From positions 62,001 through 126,000 of the forward strand of contig CANNHN010000007.1 in NCBI GenBank assembly GCA_947504725.1: DNA of 64,000 bases. The letters run 5' to 3'. The stretch comes from Bacteroidota bacterium (lineage in GTDB: Bacteria > Bacteroidota > Bacteroidia > 2-12-FULL-35-15). The translations under genes and the position numbers were made by a program. Position 1 is the first letter of the stretch, and each line of letters begins with the position of its first letter. Of the stretch, positions 30,759-38,644 are shown piece by piece. The notes under the pieces are model-generated. The model was given only the letters and a program-made list of their open reading frames with translations. It was not told where the DNA came from and did no database searches.

Positions 30759-32054
30759 ATGAAACTCTGGGAAAAAGAAAATAAAATAACTTCCAATGTA
30801 ATTGAAAAGTTTACTGTAGGAAACGATAACGAACTGGATTTAGTTTTAGCTGAATTTGATATAAAGGCTTCCATTGCTCATACACAAATGCTTGAATCTA
30901 TTGGGCTTTTGACGGCCAATGAATTGGAGTTAATTCATTTAGAATTGAAGGATATCCTTTTGGGAATACAAACTGGTGATTTTAGAATCGAACCAGGAAT
31001 AGAAGATATTCATTCGCAAATTGAATGGATGTTGACGCAGCGAATTGGTGAAACTGGTAAAAAAATTCACAGTGGTCGTTCAAGAAATGATCAAGTGTTA
31101 ACGGACATAAAACTGTATTTGCGTTTTGAATTAGTTGAAATTGCTAATAAGACTTTTGAATTATTTAATCGGTTGATTCAGTTAAGTGATACGCATAAAG
31201 ACAAATTAATGCCAGGGTATACGCATTTACAAATTGCTATGCCTTCTTCATTTGGATTGTGGTTTGGCGCTTATGCAGAAAGCCTCGTAGATGATTTGGA
31301 ACTGATTTGTGCGTCATACAATGTGGCAAATAAAAATCCTTTGGGTTCCGGAGCTGGTTTTGGCTCCTCGTTTCCGTTGGATCGTAAAATGACTACTGAT
31401 TTATTAGAATTTGAATCAATGAATTACAATGTGGTGTATGCCCAAATGACGCGTGGTAAAACGGAGAAAATTGTTTCAATGGCTATGGCTTCTATTGCTG
31501 CTACACTTTCTAAATTTGCTTATGATGTTTGTTTGTATATGAGTCAGAATTTTGGATTTATTTCTTTCCCTGATGAATTAACTACAGGAAGTAGCATTAT
31601 GCCTCATAAAAAGAATCCGGATGTATTTGAACTTATTCGCGCAAAATGCAATAAAATTCAAGCTTTGCCCAATGAGCTAATAATTCTAACAAATAATTTG
31701 CCATCTGGATATCATAGGGATATGCAATTGACCAAAGAAAGTTTATTCCCTGCGATTCAAGAACTAAAATCGTGTTTGGAAATGACGGACTTTATGCTGA
31801 CCGAAATTATTGTAAAGGAGAATATTCTCAAGGATGGTATGTATAAATATTTGTTCAGTGTTGAAGCCGTAAATGATGCAGTACTTTCAGGTGTTTCTTT
31901 TCGTGATGCGTATAAGAAAATTGGGAAACAAATTGAAGACGGAAGTTTTGAAACTGTTGGAGACCTGAATCATACCCATATGGGTAGTATAGGGAATCTT
32001 GGTAATGAGGAGATAGTGCAAAAAATGGAAACTATTATGTCTAAGTTAAAATAG
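30759..32054 (+). CDS. argH: Argininosuccinate lyase
   Basis: IHSGRSRNDQVLTDIKLYLR; GSSIMPHKKNPDVFELIR. Confidence 0.96.
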   Translation: MKLWEKENKITSNVIEKFTVGNDNELDLVLAEFDIKASIAHTQMLESIGLLTANELELIHLELKDILLGIQTGDFRIEPGIEDIHSQIEWMLTQRIGETGKKIHSGRSRNDQVLTDIKLYLRFELVEIANKTFELFNRLIQLSDTHKDKLMPGYTHLQIAMPSSFGLWFGAYAESLVDDLELICASYNVANKNPLGSGAGFGSSFPLDRKMTTDLLEFESMNYNVVYAQMTRGKTEKIVSMAMASIAATLSKFAYDVCLYMSQNFGFISFPDELTTGSSIMPHKKNPDVFELIRAKCNKIQALPNELIILTNNLPSGYHRDMQLTKESLFPAIQELKSCLEMTDFMLTEIIVKENILKDGMYKYLFSVEAVNDAVLSGVSFRDAYKKIGKQIEDGSFETVGDLNHTHMGSIGNLGNEEIVQKMETIMSKLK

Positions 32055-32056
32055 AA

Positions 32057-32096
32057 AAGCAGGAACATCCTTTAAAATGTTCCTGCTTAGATTTTT
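32057..32096. terminator. Bidirectional terminator between convergent argH and AsnA-like gene
   Basis: AAGCAGGAACAT-cctttaaa-ATGTTCCTGCTT flanked by A and T tracts. Confidence 0.85.
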
Positions 32097-33048
32097 AAAA
32101 AATTAATTCACTAAATGGTTTTCTGGAAAAAACGGTAGCCTCATCTATGTCTTTTAGTTGACAAATGAACCTCGTCATCCTTTCTACTCCAAAGCCGGCT
32201 CCAGCCGAAGGGACTAATAAACCAGATTTTGCAGCTGATAGGTAGTTCTTGAATACAGTTTTATCTGTACCTGTTTCTTCCATTCGTTTTAATATCTGCT
32301 TATAGTCATATTCTCTTTCTGCACCTGACAGCCCTTCACCAAATCCAAGTGGCCAAATGATATCGTAATTTAAATATGTTCCAGGTTTTGAAGGATCTTC
32401 TCTATCATAGAATTCTCTTTTGTGGTTTAGTAGCCAAAATGGTTCCTTGCAATCAAGCGATTTTTTTATTTCAGCATCATCACCATATTCCTGCTCAAGT
32501 TCTTCTGTTCTATAAACAGCCAATTTTTCATATTCAGGTAGAAGTTGCCCTCTAAGTTTTATCAATATTTCTGGTATTTGTCTATTCAAATAGCTAAATA
32601 AATAGTTGATTAACTCTTCCATGAACCCCATCACGAATTCTTTATTTTTATTGTTGAATTCAAAATCAACTTGGGTGAACTCGAATAAATGTCTTCCTGT
32701 TTCTTGTCTGTCGGCTAATTCTAATCTTACGTTTGGTGAAACAATATAGATGGCAGCTAGTTCTGGATTTGAAACTGCTAGTTGTTTATGAAAAATCATT
32801 GATTTCATTAAGCTCCATTTTTGATTAGCATATTCAATGCTAGCATCAACAACACTATGGTTTAAAGGATCTGTGATTGGTGATAGCATTAAAGGCATCA
32901 TTTGAACTAAGTTTTTTTCAAACATGAATTCGTGCGTTCCTCTAATAATTGCTTGTTGAACTTGCAGGATTTCTTTAATTCCAGGTTTCTGAATTTTTTT
33001 TAGTGCCTCATCAAGCACATTTTTTTTTTCTAAAACGGTTGTTTTCAT
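32095..33048 (-). CDS. Asparagine synthetase A of the AsnRS-related type (class II aaRS catalytic core without anticodon-binding domain)
   Basis: Motif 2 region RQETGRHLFEFTQVDFEF and motif 3 GAGFGVERMTRFICQLKDIDEATVFSRKP; no N-terminal OB domain; next to an AsnC/Lrp regulator. Confidence 0.8.
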   Translation of the reverse strand: MKTTVLEKKNVLDEALKKIQKPGIKEILQVQQAIIRGTHEFMFEKNLVQMMPLMLSPITDPLNHSVVDASIEYANQKWSLMKSMIFHKQLAVSNPELAAIYIVSPNVRLELADRQETGRHLFEFTQVDFEFNNKNKEFVMGFMEELINYLFSYLNRQIPEILIKLRGQLLPEYEKLAVYRTEELEQEYGDDAEIKKSLDCKEPFWLLNHKREFYDREDPSKPGTYLNYDIIWPLGFGEGLSGAEREYDYKQILKRMEETGTDKTVFKNYLSAAKSGLLVPSAGAGFGVERMTRFICQLKDIDEATVFSRKPFSELIF

Positions 33049-33166
33049 TTCATATATATTTTATTAAATTAATTTCTGCAAATCTATAATGGAATCTCAT
33101 TGATTTGTAAAAATGTAATAAAATGGATGAATTATTATGAAAATGGTAATAATTAAGATAAAATAT

Positions 33167-33174
33167 TACATTTG
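33167..33174 (+). promoter_or_regulatory. -7 element TACATTTG of the Lrp/AsnC gene
   Basis: Matches Bacteroidetes TAnnTTTG 22 bp before the ATG; overlaps an inverted repeat arm. Confidence 0.55.
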
Positions 33175-33195
33175 TGTTAAAATAGATTTATAATC

Positions 33196-33675
33196 ATGGC
33201 TCAAAATTATCAACTTGATAAACTGGATAAGCAAATTCTTTCAATGCTCATGAAGGATGCGACCATTCCTTATACTGAAATCGCAAAAGAATTGGTTATT
33301 TCTGCAGGAACGATTCATGTAAGGATGAAAAAATTAATTGACATGGGAGTTGTACTAGGCTCGCATTTTGAGATTAATCCTTCTAAAGTTGGATTTGATG
33401 TCTGTGCTTTTTTGGGCATTTTTTTAGAGAAGGGCTCTGAATACAATGATGCAGTTATACGTTTGAAAAAGGTTCCTGAGGTTGTTGAGCTGCATTATAC
33501 TACTGGAGTATATAGCATGTTTGCGAAAATAGTATGCAGGGATACGCTACATTTGAGAGAAGTGTTAAATGAGCACATTCAAACCATTAAAGGAGTACAA
33601 CGTACAGAAACCTTTATTTCCCTAGAAGAGAGCATAAAACGGCAGGTAGAGATAAAGGATAAACGGCTTCGTTAA
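33196..33675 (+). CDS. Lrp/AsnC family transcriptional regulator
   Basis: LDKLDKQILSMLMKDATIPYTEIAKELVISAGTIHVRMKKL HTH plus RAM domain. Confidence 0.93.
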   Translation: MAQNYQLDKLDKQILSMLMKDATIPYTEIAKELVISAGTIHVRMKKLIDMGVVLGSHFEINPSKVGFDVCAFLGIFLEKGSEYNDAVIRLKKVPEVVELHYTTGVYSMFAKIVCRDTLHLREVLNEHIQTIKGVQRTETFISLEESIKRQVEIKDKRLR

Positions 33676-33694
33676 AATTTATTTTTAAAATAAA

Positions 33695-33727
33695 TTTGGA
33701 TGCTAATAAATTTCTGCATTATCTTTG
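33695..33727 (+). promoter_or_regulatory. Promoter of the aromatic operon: TTTG-N21-TATCTTTG
   Basis: TTTG 33695-33698 and TATCTTTG 33720-33727, Bacteroidetes -33/-7 consensus with expected spacing. Confidence 0.65.
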
Positions 33728-33745
33728 TCACAGATTAAAAACAAA

Positions 33746-33826
33746 ATGACACTACATAATTTATATTTCTTCTTTCCTTTTTATCCGGGTTCTTATACGG
33801 GACACCGCTGGGGAAGTAGTATGTAA
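33746..33826 (+). CDS. Aromatic amino acid leader peptide MTLHNLYFFFPFYPGSYTGHRWGSSM
   Basis: 26 codons, 4 Phe + 3 Tyr + 1 Trp; between promoter and attenuator, 5' of pheA. Confidence 0.85.
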   Translation: MTLHNLYFFFPFYPGSYTGHRWGSSM

Positions 33827-33850
33827 ATTTTAAAACATAGTAATTACTTA

Positions 33851-33888
33851 AAGGCGAGTCCCGATTATATCGGGACTCGCCTTTTTTT
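33851..33888 (+). terminator. Attenuator terminator upstream of pheA
   Basis: AAGGCGAGTCCCGA-TTATA-TCGGGACTCGCCTT, perfect 14-bp stem, continuing T tract. Confidence 0.93.
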
Positions 33889-33916
33889 ATTCAATAACAA
33901 TTTAAACTTAAACAAC

Positions 33917-34747
33917 ATGCGCAATTTTAAAGTAGCAATTTTCGGAACAGTAGCTTCGTACCACGATTTAGCGGCACAGAAATTTTATGGACAAGAAGTA
34001 GATATTATTGAGTGCTTTACTTTTCGCCAATGTTGTGAAATATTAAAAAGGAATGATGCCGACTATGCAGTTATGGCAATTGAAAATTCTTTAGCTGGAA
34101 GCATACTTTCTAATTATAATTTGATTGAAGAATATAAACTTCGGATTATCGGAGAACAATATTTAAAAATTGAATTGAATCTTTTGTCATTGGAAGGAGT
34201 GAAAATGGAAGAGATAGAATATATTCATTCTCACCCTATGGCTCTTGCGCAATGTTCTGCTTTTTTGCTGAAATATCCTCATGTGAAAATTGTTGAACAA
34301 GGCGATACTGCTTCTTGTGTAAAAAATATTCGAGAAAAGAATTTAAGGAACACTGCTGCTATTGCAAATGAATTGTCATCTGTGGTTTATAATGTTCCTA
34401 TTCTGTTTTCAAACATTGAAAATAATACACAGAATTTTACCCGATTCATCATCCTATCTAAAGGCGATTCAAAACCGGAAAGTCCAAACAAAGCTTCAGT
34501 GTGTTTTCGCTTAAAACACGAAGTAGGTTCATTAGCGGATGTTTTAAGTGTTCTGAAAAAGAATGGCGTGACACTTTCTAAAATTCAAAGCGTGCCAGTT
34601 TTTGGGCAACCTCAAGAGTATTCTTTTCATACAGATTTGGAATGGAATGAATATTCTGGGTTTCAAAAAGCTATTAAAAAAATAAAAAATTCCACAAGTT
34701 CTCTTTCTGTTTTGGGAGAATATTTAAAAGCAACAATAAATAATTAA
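33917..34747 (+). CDS. pheA: Prephenate dehydratase
   Basis: AIENSLAGSI; NTQNFTRFIIL; ACT domain KHEVGSLADVLSVLKKNGVTLSKIQS. Confidence 0.94.
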   Translation: MRNFKVAIFGTVASYHDLAAQKFYGQEVDIIECFTFRQCCEILKRNDADYAVMAIENSLAGSILSNYNLIEEYKLRIIGEQYLKIELNLLSLEGVKMEEIEYIHSHPMALAQCSAFLLKYPHVKIVEQGDTASCVKNIREKNLRNTAAIANELSSVVYNVPILFSNIENNTQNFTRFIILSKGDSKPESPNKASVCFRLKHEVGSLADVLSVLKKNGVTLSKIQSVPVFGQPQEYSFHTDLEWNEYSGFQKAIKKIKNSTSSLSVLGEYLKATINN

Positions 34748-34751
34748 AACG

Positions 34752-35837
34752 ATGAAAAAACTACTAGATATAACACCAGTTTGTAATTGGTTGGAGGGTG
34801 CAAAACGACCATTGATGATAGCTGGTCCGTGCAGTGCAGAATCAGAAATTCAAATGCTTACTACAGCAAAAGCGATATCAGCTATTGATGATAAAATTAT
34901 TTTCAGAGCTGGAATTTGGAAGCCAAGAACGCGTCCGAATGCCTTTGAAGGAGTTGGAAGTATAGGATTGCAATGGATGAAAAAAGTGAAAGAGGAAACA
35001 GGAATGTTAACGGCTACTGAAGTTGCAAATACATCTCATGTGGAAGAATGCTTAAAAGCGGGAATTGATATTTTATGGATTGGCGCCCGTACCACAGTTA
35101 ATCCATTTTCTGTTCAAGAAATTGCAAATGCTTTGAAGGGAACTGATATTCCAGTTTTTGTAAAAAATCCTGTTAATCCAGATTTGCAATTATGGATTGG
35201 TGCTTTAGAAAGAATTAATCAAGCTGGAATAACTAAAATAGCAGCGATTCATCGTGGTTTTCATTCTCATTCGGTAACTCCTTTTCGAAATGATCCAAAA
35301 TGGGAAATGGCGATTGAATTGCGAACACTTTGCCCCGAGTTGCCAATTATTTGTGATCCAAGTCATATTTGCGGAAACACAGATTTAATTCCTTACATTT
35401 CTCAAAAGGCTTTGGATATGGATATGCATGGGTTAATGATTGAAACGCATTGTATGCCTTCCATTGCTTTGAGTGATGCTAAACAGCAATTGACTCCAGG
35501 TCAATTGTCTTCTTTGATTGAAAAATTAGTTGTTAGAAAATCAAATTCTGAAAATATTGAGTTCAAATCAAAATTGGAGGAGTTGCGAGAATCAATAAAT
35601 AAAACAGATGATGAATTGTTGCAAATTTTAATGAATAGAATGTTAGTGGCAGAAAAGATTGGCGCCTATAAAAAAGAAAACAAAGTCACTATTTTACAAA
35701 CCAATCGATGGGAGAGCTTATTGAATGAACGCCTAAATAATGCTTCTATGATGGGTTTGAGTGAAAGCTTCGTCCGTTCATTGTATGTGTTGATTCACGA
35801 AGAATCGATACGTAAACAAACTGAAATAATGAATTAA
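34752..35837 (+). CDS. Bifunctional DAHP synthase (KDOPS-like type)/chorismate mutase type II
   Basis: MIAGPCSAESEIQ; FRAGIWKPRTRPNAFEGVG; C-terminal CM LRESINKTDDELLQILMNRMLVAEKIGAYKKE. Confidence 0.94.
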   Translation: MKKLLDITPVCNWLEGAKRPLMIAGPCSAESEIQMLTTAKAISAIDDKIIFRAGIWKPRTRPNAFEGVGSIGLQWMKKVKEETGMLTATEVANTSHVEECLKAGIDILWIGARTTVNPFSVQEIANALKGTDIPVFVKNPVNPDLQLWIGALERINQAGITKIAAIHRGFHSHSVTPFRNDPKWEMAIELRTLCPELPIICDPSHICGNTDLIPYISQKALDMDMHGLMIETHCMPSIALSDAKQQLTPGQLSSLIEKLVVRKSNSENIEFKSKLEELRESINKTDDELLQILMNRMLVAEKIGAYKKENKVTILQTNRWESLLNERLNNASMMGLSESFVRSLYVLIHEESIRKQTEIMN

Positions 35838-35847
35838 TACTAAAAGT

Positions 35848-36645
35848 ATGAAAATTACAATTGTAGGTTGTGGTAATATGGGCTTAATTTATGCTCGTGC
35901 CTTTTTGAAGTATAAAATCGTTTCCAAAGAAAATTTATTATTAGCTGAAAAAAATGAATCTAGGAAACAAGAATTGCTAAAACTAAATATTGGAGAAGTA
36001 TGTGTAGTCAACGATTCACGAATTTCTGCAAGTGATATTGTTATTTTAGCAGTAAAGCCACAGGATTTTAATGAATTGAGTGTTGAGTTAAAACAAGTGC
36101 TCAATAACAATATCATTATTTCTATTATGGCTGGTATGAAATTGGAACGAATTGAAAAAGCTTTGGATCAACGTTTCATTGTTAGGGCAATGCCTAATTC
36201 CCCAGCAGAATTGGGAATGGGAATGACAGCTTTTACAAGTAATAAATCTTTGTCGATTGAGCAAATCCGGAAAGCTGAAAATTTATTGTCTACAACCGGT
36301 AGGACTGTTTTCTTTGAAAATGAAAATTTAATTGATGCCGTTACTGCATTGAGTGGAAGTGGTCCTGCTTATTTTTTCTATTTAGTAAAACATATGGTTG
36401 AGGCAGGAATAAAAATGGGATTTGATCAGCACACTTCGGAAATTTTAGTGAAGCAAACCATGTTAGGTTCTTTTCATTTGCTAAATACAGCAGATAAATC
36501 ATTGGATGAATTAATAAAAGCGGTTGCATCCAAAGGAGGAACAACGGAAGCTGCTCTCAACGTTTTTAATGAAACAGGTGTAGGAGAAAATTTGCAAAAA
36601 GGAATTGTGAAAGCTAGAGATAGAGCAAGTGAGTTGTCGAAATGA
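35848..36645 (+). CDS. proC: Pyrroline-5-carboxylate reductase
   Basis: IVGCGNMGLIYARAF; VRAMPNSPAELGMGMTAF; ALSGSGPAYFFY. Confidence 0.94.
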   Translation: MKITIVGCGNMGLIYARAFLKYKIVSKENLLLAEKNESRKQELLKLNIGEVCVVNDSRISASDIVILAVKPQDFNELSVELKQVLNNNIIISIMAGMKLERIEKALDQRFIVRAMPNSPAELGMGMTAFTSNKSLSIEQIRKAENLLSTTGRTVFFENENLIDAVTALSGSGPAYFFYLVKHMVEAGIKMGFDQHTSEILVKQTMLGSFHLLNTADKSLDELIKAVASKGGTTEAALNVFNETGVGENLQKGIVKARDRASELSK

Positions 36646-36664
36646 TCTATAGCTCTTTCTGTAA

Positions 36665-37449
36665 TTACTTATTGCTAATTACTTTTGGCACAAAAGCTAC
36701 ACTCATCGCATACTTTACCTTTTTACCATTATATTCAGCCGGTTTCCAGTTTTTAATATATTTTTTAAAAACAGCTTCGACTTTTTCATCATAAACATAT
36801 CCTATATTAGATTTACATTTTATATCTCCATTTTCTCCGTTTTTTTCGATGGTATACGATACAACAACCCACGGAACAGGATTGTTTTTGATCTCTTTTT
36901 TTACAATTCGCAATTATTCACTAGAATCATTTTTATGAATTCTTCTTTTTCGGAATAAATTGGAAGTGTTGGAGTTAAAGAATATATCGTATCATTATTT
37001 GTTACATCAAAAGAGACTATTTTTTTGTTGGACGAAGTGTATTTTCTGTAACTATTGTCTGTAGAATATTTCATTTTACAAACAACCTCAAAATAAGCAT
37101 GAGCTTCTTTATTTGTTTTTGCTCCTTCTTTATCTGAATATAGTGTGTCCTTGCTACAGCAGTCTCTCCAAAATAGATCAGAGGATTCTTTGTCATTTAA
37201 AGATGCCGCAAGTCCAATGTCAGAACAATAATCGCCCATTCTATTCAATTTTTTTCTTACTGCAGCTCTATTGTAATAAGTATCTGCGGTAGCTTTTAGT
37301 CTTAAGGATAAGGAAAATAATGAATCTGCGATTACATATTGTCCTTTATTTACAGCAATGTTTCCTGCGTCAAAATATTCTAATGATTTATCAGGTTGTG
37401 CATTTATACTTGAATAGAAAAAGATAAATAAGACAATAATTTTTCTCAT
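36665..37449 (-). pseudogene. Signal-peptide/TPR-like protein with C-terminal TonB domain, split by a frameshift
   Basis: ORFs 36901-37449 and 36665-36913 overlap in different frames; joined ...YSEKEEFIKMILVNNCEL(V)KKEIKNNPVPWVVVSYTIEKNGE...WKPAEYNGKKVKYAMSVAFVP reads as one TonB_C domain. Confidence 0.6.
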
Positions 37450-37482
37450 ATATAGTAATTGTTAATTTTAGTGAACTCTTTT

Positions 37483-38574
37483 TTAAGGTATCGTAAAATC
37501 TATCAATGTATTTACATTCGATGTTCCTAATGCTCCCAATGTCCATGTATTTGTTAGATTGCTGCTCATCCAATCGCCACTGGAAAATGTTCCATCGCCA
37601 TTAGCATCGTATAGTGTATATAAATAATAACTTCCTGGATGCATGTAATTAAATGTAAACGCATTATCGGTAGAAGCTAAAAATACGTAACGCGAACGAT
37701 ATTTTAATTGTCCAGGATTGTAAGTCATTCCACTAAACAATGGTTGAGTAGTAATCATTAAGAAGACTTTTTTAGCAGGATCGGGTGTGTATGTTCCAGC
37801 AAAACTAACGTTCACAGTTGTTTGTCCAAGGTATGGTTGAGATGCTTCGTTGTATGGATCAATCGCTAAATCGGCAGCAGAATAATATATCGCTTCTGTT
37901 CTACTATCAAAAGTTGTAGTAAAATCTTTTACCATTTGTTTTTGAGGAAAACTGAAAGTTGAAATCGCTGCAGCCGCAGAACTGTTGTCTTGTAATTTTG
38001 CTTTCCACAACATATGTGTTTGTGCTGATGGCAAAGAATTATAGACATTCGTATATACATGCATTATCAAACTATCGTCTTTAAAAAGTACATCTGTATA
38101 AACTCTATTTTTACCTGCTTTAAAATCTATGAATCGATAAAAATAATTGTTAACGGTTTCCGAAACGCTATCAATTACTGCATAAGCGATACGTTGTGAA
38201 CCTGCGAATCCTCCTCCGTTACGGAAAGCCATTTTATAACTACCACCATGTTTCACAATGAAAAAGCCCATTAAAATGGTGTTCACCGAATCCAATTCAT
38301 TTTTAGCAGAGACTTGCGCTCCAGAAACGGGACGGAAATCAACAATCCATTCAGGATAGCCACCTAATGGAGTGGATGATGTGACAGGTCCGTTCCAAAT
38401 TCCCGGTAAACGAGATAGAATTTCGAATCCAGCTACAGCGGTGCTTGCATCTATTCCGCCTGTTCCTCCAGTTGTTGGTGGTGCTTCTTCTTCTTCTTTT
38501 TTATCTTTGCAAGATGTAGTAACTACTGAAATTATCAGAGATAGTGCAATGAAAAATTTGGATGTAGTTTTCAT
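37483..38574 (-). CDS. Hypothetical lipoprotein
   Basis: Preferred start MKTTSKFFIALSLIISVVTTSC lipobox; Bacteroidetes lipoprotein export-like acidic stretch after Cys. Confidence 0.7.
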   Translation of the reverse strand: MKTTSKFFIALSLIISVVTTSCKDKKEEEEAPPTTGGTGGIDASTAVAGFEILSRLPGIWNGPVTSSTPLGGYPEWIVDFRPVSGAQVSAKNELDSVNTILMGFFIVKHGGSYKMAFRNGGGFAGSQRIAYAVIDSVSETVNNYFYRFIDFKAGKNRVYTDVLFKDDSLIMHVYTNVYNSLPSAQTHMLWKAKLQDNSSAAAAISTFSFPQKQMVKDFTTTFDSRTEAIYYSAADLAIDPYNEASQPYLGQTTVNVSFAGTYTPDPAKKVFLMITTQPLFSGMTYNPGQLKYRSRYVFLASTDNAFTFNYMHPGSYYLYTLYDANGDGTFSSGDWMSSNLTNTWTLGALGTSNVNTLIDFTIP

Positions 38575-38644
38575 GTTTTGTGTTTGGATACTTAAATATA
38601 GCAAAAAAATCGTTTAAATTTGAAGAATATTAAATCGAAATTAA

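Noticed and set aside
32095-33048. Truncated asparaginyl-tRNA synthetase pseudogene
   Set aside because: The catalytic motifs and ORF are intact from a clean Met start, and the gene is paired with an AsnC regulator, so a functional AsnRS-like synthetase is favoured.
35848-36645. Possible tyrA (prephenate dehydrogenase) in the aromatic operon
   Set aside because: Motifs VRAMPNSPAELGMGMTAF and ALSGSGPAYFFY are diagnostic for ProC.
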